From the NCBI GenBank assembly GCA_026705105.1, contig JAPPBK010000049.1:1-10456 (forward strand): a DNA stretch of 10,456 bases, read 5' to 3'. The notes under the pieces were generated by a model. The model had not been told where the DNA came from. It worked only from the letters and a program-made list of their open reading frames with translations, and ran no database searches. Origin of the DNA: Chloroflexota bacterium (GTDB lineage: Bacteria; Chloroflexota; Dehalococcoidia; Bin125). Position 1 is the stretch's first letter. Each line of letters starts with the position of its first letter. Of this stretch, positions 1 through 6,685 are shown piece by piece. A program made the position numbers and the translations under genes.

Positions 1-1
1 G

Positions 2-886
2 CCGGGACGCTCAATCCGCGACTGGACCGACTGGACCGACCGACTCGACCGAACCGAGCGTGTCTGCCGCGTCGCCATCGTGGGCAAGTACGTCGAACTG
101 CGCGACGCCTATCTCTCCGTCAAGGAAGCGCTGATCCACGCGGCGGCGCAACGCCGCGCGAGCGTCGACATCACCTGGATTCAGTCCGACCACCTCGATG
201 AGGCCGACGAACCACAGATCGCGGCCGCGCTCGCCGACGTGGACGGCGTGATTGTGCCCGGCGGCTTCGGCGAGCGCGGCATCGAGGGCGAGGTCGGCGT
301 CGCCCGCTTCGCGCTGCAACAGCGCATCCCCTATCTCGGACTCTGCCGGGGGATGCAGAACATGGTGATCGCCTTCGCCCGCGAGCGGCTGGGTCTGGCC
401 GAGGCAAACACCACCGAAGCCGACGAACACACCGATGCGCCCGTCATCGCCCTGCTCGACGACCAGCGCGAGGTCAGCGACAAGGGCGGGACGATGCGGC
501 TCGGCATGTACACCTGCCGCCTGCATCCCGAGACCCGCGCGCACGAACTCTACGAGTCCGAACTCGCGCACGAGCGGCACCGACATCGCTGGGAGTTCAA
601 TCCCGAGTACCGCGATCGCTTCGAGCGCGCCGGCCTGGTCGCCAGCGGCACCTCGCGCGACGGCGCGCTGGTCGAGATCGCCGAGGTCTGCGAACATCCC
701 TTCATGCTCGGCTCGCAGTTTCATCCGGAGCTCAAATCCCGCCCCGAGCGCGGGCATCCGCTCTTCCTCGGCTTCATCGACTCCGTGCTCGCCGAATCTG
801 AAACCGCTCTCCGACACCCCGCCGGCGCCACCCAGGGCGCCGTAGCGTCCCCGCGCCCCCTTGCCGGGCGAGCTGCCGAAGACTGA
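2..886 (+). CDS. pyrG: CTP synthase, C-terminal (glutamine amidotransferase) part, 5'-truncated by window edge
   Basis: Makes CTP from UTP, ATP and glutamine in the cytosol, the last step of pyrimidine nucleotide synthesis. The reading frame is open from base 2, so the synthase (amidoligase) domain lies outside the window. What is seen is the interdomain linker followed by the class I glutaminase domain, which opens with VAIVGKYVELRDAY at bases 71-112. The nucleophile Cys codon is at 344-346 in GLCRGMQ. The GGTMRLG motif typical of CTP synthases follows at about 487-507, then RHRHRWEFN near 574-600. The His and Glu of the triad are in QFHPELKSRP (His codon 722-724, Glu codon 728-730). The residue after the catalytic Cys is Arg where CTP synthases usually have Leu. 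A poorly conserved tail of roughly 28 residues follows the domain. The next gene begins 14 bp downstream, so co-transcription is likely. Identification is secure. Confidence 0.97.
   Translation, partial: PGRSIRDWTDWTDRLDRTERVCRVAIVGKYVELRDAYLSVKEALIHAAAQRRASVDITWIQSDHLDEADEPQIAAALADVDGVIVPGGFGERGIEGEVGVARFALQQRIPYLGLCRGMQNMVIAFARERLGLAEANTTEADEHTDAPVIALLDDQREVSDKGGTMRLGMYTCRLHPETRAHELYESELAHERHRHRWEFNPEYRDRFERAGLVASGTSRDGALVEIAEVCEHPFMLGSQFHPELKSRPERGHPLFLGFIDSVLAESETALRHPAGATQGAVASPRPLAGRAAED
20..37 (+). repeat. Two tandem 9-bp units in the pyrG linker
   Basis: GACTGGACC occurs twice head to tail and is followed to about base 58 by decayed relatives built on GACCGA and GACTCGACC. In frame this gives Asp-Trp-Thr twice, then Asp-Arg-Leu and Asp-Arg-Thr. 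It lies in the flexible linker between the synthase and glutaminase domains of CTP synthase, where length changes should be tolerated. It looks like small slippage-driven expansion rather than a regulatory element. Confidence 0.6.
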
Positions 887-900
887 GGGGGTCTCGCCGG

Positions 901-1377
901 ATGTCCGAAGACGACATCTTCCGTTTCCTCACGACCGTTGCCGCGCTGGTCCACGCCGGCGGCGTCGCCGCGTTGACCCTGGCCCTGACCCGCGCCTGGC
1001 AGACCGACGATCCGCTCGAACGCGACGTGCTGTTCCGCTCCGCCGACCGAGCGCACACGCGCTTGCTGCTGCCCGGGATCATCGCCACGGGCGTGCTGGG
1101 CGCCCTCTGGGGCATCCGCGCCGACGCCGTTGACCCGATTGAGACCGGCTGGCTGCTCGCGGTCGAAGTCCTTTACCTGGTCTCGCTCTTCGTGCTGGTG
1201 CCCGGCATGTTCGCCGGCGTGCGCCGCGTGCGGCTACTCTCACTCCAGGCGCGCAAGACCGGTCAACTCTCAGACGAACTGACCGACGCCCTCAACGATC
1301 GCGGCCCGCTCGTCTTCGCCGTGCTCATGGCAATCCTGCTGCCCGTCCAGGTCGCGCTCGTTACCGTGCAGCCATAG
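901..1377 (+). CDS. Four-helix integral membrane protein, DUF2269-like
   Basis: A 158-aa protein with four strongly hydrophobic segments at about residues 8-30, 53-72, 83-107 and 134-156. Short charged loops separate them, with the Arg-rich RRVRLL after helix 3. A His sits inside helix 1 (His18, VHAGG). The size, the four-helix layout and the early in-membrane His resemble the DUF2269 family of predicted membrane proteins; this is recognition by pattern, not by alignment. No catalytic motif is visible and no function is proposed. The ATG at 901 has a good ribosome binding site, GAGGGGG, at 885-891, which overlaps the pyrG stop. With only 14 bp between the genes, translation is probably coupled to pyrG. 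The coding sequence is real: clear hydrophobic periodicity, and base composition like its neighbours. Confidence 0.8.
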   Translation: MSEDDIFRFLTTVAALVHAGGVAALTLALTRAWQTDDPLERDVLFRSADRAHTRLLLPGIIATGVLGALWGIRADAVDPIETGWLLAVEVLYLVSLFVLVPGMFAGVRRVRLLSLQARKTGQLSDELTDALNDRGPLVFAVLMAILLPVQVALVTVQP

Positions 1378-1401
1378 CTGCTCCGCCATAATGCAGCCAT
1401 A
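1367..1401 (+). repeat. 10-bp direct repeat with a CATAAT box between the membrane-protein gene and transaldolase gene
   Basis: TGCAGCCATA is present at 1367-1376, overlapping the stop codon of the membrane-protein gene, and again at 1392-1401. A third GCCATA is at 1385-1390. CATAAT at 1387-1392 resembles a -10 box and stands out in GC-rich DNA, but no good -35 lies 16-18 bp upstream (the nearest is TTACCG at 1361-1366, 20 bp away). It may be a weak internal promoter for the transaldolase gene or a chance duplication. Confidence 0.3.
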
Positions 1402-1425
1402 AGCGACGAACAGGACCCCTCCGAC

Positions 1426-2121
1426 ATGAAGATCTTCCTCGACACCGCCCGACTCGACGAGATTCAGCAGGCCGTCGACTGGGGCGTCTGCGACGGCGTG
1501 ACGACCAATCCCTCGCTCCATTCGCGAGCGGTGGCGCACGAAGGCGATCGCGCGCTCGATTACCGCGAACGCATCCTGCGGATCGCCGAGATGGTCGACG
1601 GGCCGATCTCGGCCGAGTGCGTCACCCGCACCACGGCGGAGCTGATCGAGGAAGCGCGCGAGCTGGCGAGCTGGCATTCCAGCGTCGTCGTCAAGATCCC
1701 CATCGACGGTCCCGGCCTGGCTGCGATCAAGGCGCTCTCCGCCGAGGGCATCCGGATCAACACCACGCTGATCTTCTCGCTCAACCAGGCCCTGCTCGCC
1801 GCGCGAGCGGGCGCGGCCTATGTCTCGCCGTTCGTTGGTCGATTGGACGACATCGGCGAGAACGGCATTCAGCTTGTCGCCGACAGCGTGGACCTGCTCG
1901 ATCGATTCAACCTGCCGGCGCAGGTGATCGCGGCGTCGCTGCGCAACACCGATCACACGGCCGAGGCGGCGCGGGTCGGCGCGCACATCGCCACGATCCC
2001 GTTCCCGGTGTTGGAGCAGATGCAGCAGCACCCGCTCACCGACAAGGGCATTCAGGCCTTCCTCGACGACTGGCACGAAGCCCAGGCGAGGTTGGGCGCC
2101 CAGGCGCAGCCGGTCTCCTGA
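1426..2121 (+). CDS. tal: Transaldolase, small TalC/fructose-6-phosphate aldolase-family type
   Basis: A 231-aa class I aldolase of the single-domain TIM-barrel transaldolase family (usual length about 215-230). It is expected to move a dihydroxyacetone unit between sugar phosphates in the non-oxidative pentose phosphate pathway, in the cytosol. The start MKIFLDTARLDEI and TTNPS (residues 26-30) are family signatures. The Schiff-base Lys is Lys90 in VVVKIP. INTTLIFSLNQA (111-122) and SPFVGRLDD (134-142) follow, then ASLRNTDH (170-177). Phe136 occupies the place where E. coli FSA has Tyr131. Transaldolases carry Phe there, so transaldolase rather than free-DHA aldolase activity is predicted. 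The ATG at 1426 fits the conserved N-terminus exactly; the ribosome site is weak (CAGGA, 1411-1415). It lies between pyrG and rho, a neighbourhood also found in Firmicutes. Confidence 0.95.
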   Translation: MKIFLDTARLDEIQQAVDWGVCDGVTTNPSLHSRAVAHEGDRALDYRERILRIAEMVDGPISAECVTRTTAELIEEARELASWHSSVVVKIPIDGPGLAAIKALSAEGIRINTTLIFSLNQALLAARAGAAYVSPFVGRLDDIGENGIQLVADSVDLLDRFNLPAQVIAASLRNTDHTAEAARVGAHIATIPFPVLEQMQQHPLTDKGIQAFLDDWHEAQARLGAQAQPVS

Positions 2122-2127
2122 CCGCCC

Positions 2128-2148
2128 CCGGGTCTCGGTTGCGCCCGG
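2128..2148 (+). terminator. Weak GC inverted repeat after transaldolase gene, no T-tract
   Basis: CCGGG (2128-2132) can pair with CCCGG (2144-2148) across an 11-nt loop, starting 7 nt after the tal stop. There is no run of T after it, so it is not a convincing intrinsic terminator. It could act as a pause or 3'-end-stabilising hairpin. Rho-dependent termination before the rho promoter is an alternative. Confidence 0.2.
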
Positions 2149-2184
2149 CTGTGGCGCCGCCTGGACAAAGGGCTAACGCGACTC

Positions 2185-2214
2185 TTGCCTTTGCGTCGCG
2201 CACAGGGCTAGGAT
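2185..2214 (+). promoter_or_regulatory. Probable housekeeping-sigma promoter for rho
   Basis: TTGCCT (2185-2190) and TAGGAT (2209-2214) are 18 bp apart, each matching 4 of 6 consensus positions. This predicts transcription from about 2221 and an untranslated leader near 180 nt. The same style of boxes, TTGCC- then TA-GAT, stands before hrcA in this window, which supports the call. A consensus TTGACA at 2261-2266 has no acceptable -10 at 16-18 bp (AAGCCC lies there). Confidence 0.5.
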
Positions 2215-2401
2215 TGGGGTTGTCCCGTTGAGTACGGCTCCCGCGCACCGCGCCAGACAATTGACACGGCGCCGTTGAGCGCGAAGCCCGGACCCGACCC
2301 AGATTGCCAACGTACGCTGTCCGTTCGCGCACCCGCAGACATCCAGACTGAGACGCGACTTAACTCCGAGCACGCAGCACGCGCCGCACCCGAGGTAGCC
2401 G
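2215..2401 (+). promoter_or_regulatory. Long C-rich leader upstream of rho
   Basis: About 185 nt between the probable rho promoter and the rho ATG hold no gene, and no ATG occurs before the rho start. The stretch contains the perfect 10-bp palindrome ACGGCGCCGT (2266-2275). From about 2281 on it is rich in C and CA/CC dinucleotides with few evident hairpins, the kind of unstructured RNA that Rho binds. E. coli rho is autogenously attenuated in its leader; a similar role here is inference only. Confidence 0.35.
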
Positions 2402-3679
2402 ATGACGACCCTGAGCATCCCCGATCTTGAGCACCTGACCCGCGAGGAGCTCCTCTCCCAGGCAAAGGAAATGAACGTCTCCGGGCTCTCCGGCCTGAAA
2501 AAGCAGGACATCGTGCTGCGCATTCTGCAGGCCCAATCCGAAGCCGAAGGTCACATCCTTTCGGGAGGCGTGCTTGAGATAGTCGACGATTCCTATGGGT
2601 TCCTACGCGGTGAGTCGCTGCTGCCGGCGCCGACCGATGTGTACGTCTCACAGGGCCTGGTTCGACGCTCCGGCCTGCGAACCGGGGACTATGTGATCGG
2701 CTCGGTGCGGCCGCCCAAGCAGGGCGAAAAGTACTACGGCCTCTCGCGCGTCGATCTCGTCAACGGCGTCAGCGCCGACGAAGCCGCCGCCCGACCGAAC
2801 TTCGAGAACCTCACCGCGGTATTCCCCCATCAACGCTTCGACCTGGAGACCGACGACCCGGCTGAGCTCTCCGGCCGCGTGATCGACCTCGTCGCCCCGA
2901 TGGGCCGCGGCCAGCGTGGTCTAATCGTCAGCCCGCCCAAGGCCGGCAAGACGATGCTCCTCCAGTCCATCGCCAATGGAATCGCGGTCAACCATCCTGA
3001 GGTTCACCTCATGGTCGTTTTGATCGGAGAGCGGCCGGAAGAGGTCACCGAGATGAAGCGCTCGGTGCGCGGCGAAGTGATCGCCTCCACCTTCGACGAG
3101 CCGGTCGAGGAACACACGCGAGTCGCCGAACTCGGGCTCGAGCGAGCCAAGCGCCTCATGGAGATGGGTCGCGACGTCGTCATCCTGCTCGACTCGATCA
3201 CCCGCCTCACGCGCGCCTACAACCTCGAAATGCCCTCGACCGGACGCACCCTCTCCGGCGGCATCGATCCCGTCGCCCTCTATCCGCCCAAGCGCTTCTT
3301 CGGCTCGGCCCGTAAGGCTGAGGAGGGCGGTTCGCTGACGATCATTTCGACCTGCCTGGTCGATACCGGCTCGCGTCTCGACGATGTCGTCTTCGAGGAG
3401 TTCAAGGGCACCGGCAACTGGGAAGTCCGGCTCGACCGCAAACTGGCCGAGCGGCGCATCTACCCCTCGATCGACATCGCCGCCTCGTCCACCCGGCGCG
3501 AAGAACTGCTGCTCTCGGGCGAGGAACTGCAGCGCGTCTGGCTCCTGCGGCGGATGATGTCCGTGCTCGCCGGCTCCGGCGGCGGCGCAACCGAACCGAC
3601 CGAGCGCCTGCTCGATCGCCTCGCCAAGACCAAGACCAACAACGAGTTCCTCGAAAACCTCACCGCCGCCGAGGCGTAG
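2402..3679 (+). CDS. rho: Transcription termination factor Rho
   Basis: A hexameric RNA-dependent ATPase/helicase that ends transcription at unstructured C-rich RNA. The 425 aa are close to E. coli Rho (419) and lack a large N-terminal insertion. Residues 1-45 form the helical N-terminal region (LTREELLSQAKEMNV). About 52-120 is the OB-fold RNA-binding domain, including YGFLRG, DVYVS and RPPKQGEKYYGL. The RecA-like motor follows: Walker A SPPKAGKT (177-184), GERPEEVTEM (209-218), TFDEP (230-234), Walker B DVVILLD (258-264), the Q-loop LSGGID (284-289), PKRFFG (296-301), FKGTGNWE (334-341) and STRREELLL (363-371). Position 209 is Gly where E. coli has Asp210 (DERPEEV). The ATG at 2402 has GAGG at 2392-2395. 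The usual downstream partner rpmE is absent; an mmcQ-type gene follows after 2 bp. Confidence 0.98.
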   Translation: MTTLSIPDLEHLTREELLSQAKEMNVSGLSGLKKQDIVLRILQAQSEAEGHILSGGVLEIVDDSYGFLRGESLLPAPTDVYVSQGLVRRSGLRTGDYVIGSVRPPKQGEKYYGLSRVDLVNGVSADEAAARPNFENLTAVFPHQRFDLETDDPAELSGRVIDLVAPMGRGQRGLIVSPPKAGKTMLLQSIANGIAVNHPEVHLMVVLIGERPEEVTEMKRSVRGEVIASTFDEPVEEHTRVAELGLERAKRLMEMGRDVVILLDSITRLTRAYNLEMPSTGRTLSGGIDPVALYPPKRFFGSARKAEEGGSLTIISTCLVDTGSRLDDVVFEEFKGTGNWEVRLDRKLAERRIYPSIDIAASSTRREELLLSGEELQRVWLLRRMMSVLAGSGGGATEPTERLLDRLAKTKTNNEFLENLTAAEA

Positions 3680-3681
3680 CC

Positions 3682-4074
3682 ATGAACCGCAACGACGTCG
3701 CCGACCTCTGCGAATCGCTGCCCGGCGCCTGGCCCGACTCGCCCTGGGGCGAGGATGATCTGGTCTACAAGCTGGGCAATCGCAACGCCGATGGCAAGGG
3801 CGGCAAGATTTTCTGCTTCCTCGGCGGCGGGACAACCGAGGGCAAGCCGCAGGCCATCTCGATCAAGTGCGACCCCGCCATCGTCCCCGCCCTGCATCAA
3901 CAGTACGAGGCCGTCACGCTGCCCAGCTACCTGAACAAGTCCCACTGGGTCGCGATCACCCTGGAGTCGGATCTGCCCCCCGACGAACTGGAAGAACTGA
4001 TCGTCGATTCCTACGAGCGCATCCTCGGCGGCTTCAGCAAACGCCAGCAGCGCCTGATTCGCGGCGAGGAGTAG
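3682..4074 (+). CDS. MmcQ/YjbR family protein
   Basis: A 130-aa protein of the MmcQ/YjbR family, small single-domain proteins with a CyaY-like double-wing fold. Family members are suspected to bind DNA but have no established biochemical role. The family pattern is visible: an N-terminal helix ending in SLPGAWPDSPWG (residues 13-24), a strand with KIFCFLGG, SIKCDP (57-62), SYLNKSHWVAITL (79-91), PPDELEELI (95-103) then DSYERI (104-109), and a basic C-terminus (FSKRQQRLIRG). The ATG lies 2 bp after the rho stop with no independent promoter, so it is probably translated by ribosomes finishing rho. It ends 3 bp from the stop of the convergent hydrolase gene. A link with Rho function is not implied by the sequence itself. 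Confidence 0.88.
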   Translation: MNRNDVADLCESLPGAWPDSPWGEDDLVYKLGNRNADGKGGKIFCFLGGGTTEGKPQAISIKCDPAIVPALHQQYEAVTLPSYLNKSHWVAITLESDLPPDELEELIVDSYERILGGFSKRQQRLIRGEE

Positions 4075-4077
4075 CCG

Positions 4078-5979
4078 CTAGCTCGGAACCACCGATAGCT
4101 CCACCCTCGACGCTCGCTCGGCGTCGTGATGGATGGTGTTCAGCGCCGTTCGCGTGTGCGTCTGACGCCCGATTGGCTCGCCCGTGTTGGGGTTGACATC
4201 GAAACGCGGGTAGTTGCTGCTGCTGATCTCGACGCCGATCCGGTGTCCGGCCTTGAACACGTTGGCGGTGGGATAGAGCTCGATCGTTACCTCGACCACC
4301 TCGCCCGGCGAGACGAACTCCTCGCGGTCGAAGCCGTTGCGGAAGCGCAGCCGCTTGATGCTGTCCGAGATACGCAGGTGGTAACCCTCGGGATAGTCGG
4401 TATTGGGCGGGTAGCAGTCGAGCAGGGCGGCGGTGAAGTCGGTGTCGGGGGCGTCGCTGGCGACGTACAGACGCACCGTGACCGGGCCGGTCACCTGCAC
4501 ATCCCGGTCGAGCGGGTCCGTCTGGAAGGAGCGCACATCGGCTCGCGTCGAGGTGCGCAGATAGGGCGGCTCCGCGCCCATGACGTCGGGCCGGGTCCGC
4601 TGGTCGGCGCCACCCGGCATGATCAACTCGCGCGAGCGCTGCGTCGGCGGCCAGATCTGCTGCCTGAGAGTCGGGTCTTCAGGCGCGTACTCGCGCAGCG
4701 AGGAGACGTTGGCCGAGATCGAGGGCACGGGGTTCGCGGGGTCGAACAGGTACGTCGACGAACCGCCGTCTTCGCCGGCCGGTTCTGAGGCCAGACCGCC
4801 GCCGGGCTGCAGGAACATCTGCGACTGGGCTGCGTCTGGAGGCGGCCAGTGCGAGGCTTCGCTCCAGGCGCCGCCGTGATCCATCCGGCCCGACACGAGC
4901 CGCCGTCCGGAGCCGCCGCCCATGACGAACATCGTCACCGGCGGACGCTGCTCCCAGCCGCTGTCCAGTCCCTTGAGCGTCTGGTCGAAGAACTCCAGGC
5001 GCAGGTCCGAGATGCTGGCCGCCAGGTGGCCCGATGTCGGCGCGGTCGGGCCGAAGTCGACATTCCCCGACCAGGATCGGTCGAGGGTGACCTCGCCGTG
5101 CGTCCAGGGACCCATGAGCAGGTACTGCGGAGACGACATGGCCTCGGAGAACGCGACAAAGGACTCACAGGTCGCGCGCGCGTAACTGTCGTACCAGCCG
5201 CCCGAGTAGACGCTGGGCACATCGGCCGTCTGGCCGATGAAGCGCTCGAAGTTCATCGACGGCAGTTGCCAGAGCCAATCGTCCTCGCGCGCCTGGGTGA
5301 GCAGATCGATCGCCCAGCGTTCGTAGTCCTTCGTCTGCGAAAGCGGCGTATCGCCCTCGCGCCAGGGGAGCTGGTTGAGATAGCCGCGCAGATCGACGGC
5401 CGCCTGGTCGAGCGCGGCGTAGAGCGCCGGATCGCCAACCGCTTCGGGACTGACCGGAGCGTTCCAGAAGGCCCAGGCGAGCCAGCGCAGCTCGAGCGCG
5501 CCGCCCTGCCGCAGCGAGGACGTGAGGCCGTTGAACGCGCCCTGGTTGACCCACATCGCCGACAGGTGCGGCGGATTCTGCGTCGCCGCCGCCGACTGCA
5601 CCCAACCCATGTAGGACGTGCCGACCGTGCCGACCTTGCCCGTTGACCAGGGCTGGTCGGCCAACCATTCGATCGTGTCGTAGCCGTCCTCGGCCTCGTT
5701 CTTGAGCAAGTAGAAGTCGCCGTCCGAGGCGAACCGGCCGCGCACGTCCTGCATCACCCGCGCATATCCACGGCTGGCCCACCACTCGCCGTCGGCGGCG
5801 AATCCGAGCTTGTCGTAGGGCGTGCGAGTCAACAGCGTGGGCCAGGGACCCTCGAGCGCGGCTCCGTCGCGCGCCGGCAGATAGACATCGGTCGCGAGCG
5901 TGACTCCGTCGCGCATCGCGATACGCCGATTGCGCTGAATCACCACTTCGTACTCGGCTGACGAGTGTCGACTGCTCAT
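4078..5979 (-). CDS. CocE/NonD family alpha/beta hydrolase (X-Pro dipeptidyl-peptidase S15-like)
   Basis: A 633-aa serine hydrolase of the CocE/NonD family (cocaine esterase, glutaryl-7-ACA acylase and X-prolyl peptidase relatives), expected to cleave an ester or amide. The alpha/beta-hydrolase domain starts at MRDGVTLATDVYLP (22-35). TRTPYDK (51-57) supplies a likely oxyanion Tyr55. DVRGRFASDG (78-87) is a family hallmark. The triad reads Ser122 in GTSYMG, Asp264 in GGWYDSY and His294 in GPWTHG. A helical cap lies at about 150-250. From about 410 the beta-jelly-roll C-terminal domain follows, including TGPVTVRLYVASDAPDTDF (497-515) and KAGHRIGVEISSSNYPRFD (576-594). No signal peptide or membrane segment is seen, so it is likely cytosolic. 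The start has AGAGGA (5987-5992) inside the end of the upstream gene, whose stop is 1 bp before this ATG (TGAGATG). Substrate unknown. Confidence 0.95.
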   Translation of the reverse strand: MSSRHSSAEYEVVIQRNRRIAMRDGVTLATDVYLPARDGAALEGPWPTLLTRTPYDKLGFAADGEWWASRGYARVMQDVRGRFASDGDFYLLKNEAEDGYDTIEWLADQPWSTGKVGTVGTSYMGWVQSAAATQNPPHLSAMWVNQGAFNGLTSSLRQGGALELRWLAWAFWNAPVSPEAVGDPALYAALDQAAVDLRGYLNQLPWREGDTPLSQTKDYERWAIDLLTQAREDDWLWQLPSMNFERFIGQTADVPSVYSGGWYDSYARATCESFVAFSEAMSSPQYLLMGPWTHGEVTLDRSWSGNVDFGPTAPTSGHLAASISDLRLEFFDQTLKGLDSGWEQRPPVTMFVMGGGSGRRLVSGRMDHGGAWSEASHWPPPDAAQSQMFLQPGGGLASEPAGEDGGSSTYLFDPANPVPSISANVSSLREYAPEDPTLRQQIWPPTQRSRELIMPGGADQRTRPDVMGAEPPYLRTSTRADVRSFQTDPLDRDVQVTGPVTVRLYVASDAPDTDFTAALLDCYPPNTDYPEGYHLRISDSIKRLRFRNGFDREEFVSPGEVVEVTIELYPTANVFKAGHRIGVEISSSNYPRFDVNPNTGEPIGRQTHTRTALNTIHHDAERASRVELSVVPS

Positions 5980-5980
5980 C

Positions 5981-6634
5981 TCACGCTCCTCTGGCCAGCA
6001 GCGGAGTCACGGTCGGCGCGGTGGGGATCGACGAGCGCGTGACGTTGATGTGGTTGTCGCCCGGTGGCTCAACGCTCACGCCCATCTCGCGCAAGAAGGC
6101 CGACAGCGGCTCCAGTCCGGTTTCGACTTCCGCCGCCGACTCGGGCTGGTAAAGCATCGGGATCACCAGCGGCGCGGCGATTGCGTTGGCGACATCGGCG
6201 GCCGCCTGCGGCGTCAGGTGCGCGCCGCCGCCGCAGGGCAGCAGCACGACATCGGCGCGGCGCAGTTCCTCCATCGCATCGCCCTGCGGCATGCCGCGCA
6301 GGTCGCCGAGATGGGCGACGATCACTTCATCAATCGTGATCACAAAGGCCACGTTGCGCGAGCCGTCGTCGCCGGGTGTGCGAACGCCGGTGGCGAGGAC
6401 GCGTTTCACCTCGTACTCACCGGGTGCGTCCAGCGGTCTTGCCAGTCCTGCGGCTTCGAGCGCAACGCCGTCGAACCAGTTGTGCGACGGATCGTCGGCC
6501 CGCGACACCGTGACGATGTCGGCGCCCGGTCGATTGAGACGGAATCCGGTCTCGGGGGCGCAGGGATCCATGACGACGGCGGCCTCGCGCCCGCGCAACC
6601 GGAATGCCGCGTGTCCGTACCAGGCAATGTCCAT
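5981..6634 (-). CDS. Metallo-beta-lactamase-fold protein (UlaG-like/Lactamase_B_3) with degenerate metal site
   Basis: A 217-aa MBL-fold protein. It opens with MDIAWYGHAAFRLRG, typical of the UlaG-like/Lactamase_B_3 branch, and continues with VMDPCAPETGF (21-31), the scaffold Pro-Gly-Glu-Tyr at 71-74, ATGVRT (81-86), AHLGDL (107-112) and a late VIPMLY (157-162). In active members the segment after strand 3 reads like TVSHDHPGHN, with the HxHxDH ligands. Here it is TVSRADDPSHN (42-52), so the first two His are gone and only His51 remains. The last ligand region, normally PMHY, has Leu161 for His. His108 and Asp111 are kept. Full binding of two metals therefore looks unlikely, and a non-hydrolytic or altered role is possible. 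It overlaps functionally with the next gene (stop 1 bp before its ATG). It starts 51 bp after the ketosynthase-like gene with only a weak ribosome site (GTAGG next to the ATG). Confidence 0.88.
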   Translation of the reverse strand: MDIAWYGHAAFRLRGREAAVVMDPCAPETGFRLNRPGADIVTVSRADDPSHNWFDGVALEAAGLARPLDAPGEYEVKRVLATGVRTPGDDGSRNVAFVITIDEVIVAHLGDLRGMPQGDAMEELRRADVVLLPCGGGAHLTPQAAADVANAIAAPLVIPMLYQPESAAEVETGLEPLSAFLREMGVSVEPPGDNHINVTRSSIPTAPTVTPLLARGA

Positions 6635-6654
6635 ACCTACAGCCTACGAAGCAG

Positions 6655-6684
6655 CCGGGCTATGCGCTGCGCGGGCTGGCCCGG
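6655..6684 (-). other. GC stem-loop between ketosynthase-like and MBL-fold genes
   Basis: CCGGGC (6655-6660) and GCCCGG (6679-6684) can form a 6-bp stem around an 18-nt loop, which itself holds GCGC/GCGC. It sits immediately after the stop of the upstream gene in the minus-strand transcript. No T-tract follows, so it is more likely an RNA-stability or processing hairpin inside an operon than a terminator. In DNA this GC-rich, chance formation is possible. Confidence 0.25.
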
Positions 6685-6685
6685 G

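Noticed and set aside
11..817. A 268-codon open frame antisense to pyrG
   Set aside because: The opposite strand is unmistakable CTP synthase; the antisense product has only biased composition.
1270..2076. A 268-codon open frame antisense to the transaldolase gene
   Set aside because: It spans two real genes and their gap and shows no recognisable fold, so it is a composition artefact.
2128..2160. Intrinsic terminator after the transaldolase gene
   Set aside because: Only a 5-bp stem with a long loop and no T-run; kept as a low-confidence inverted repeat only.
2261..2289. Consensus TTGACA as the -35 of a rho promoter
   Set aside because: The expected -10 position holds AAGCCC and nothing like TATAAT lies within 16-18 bp.
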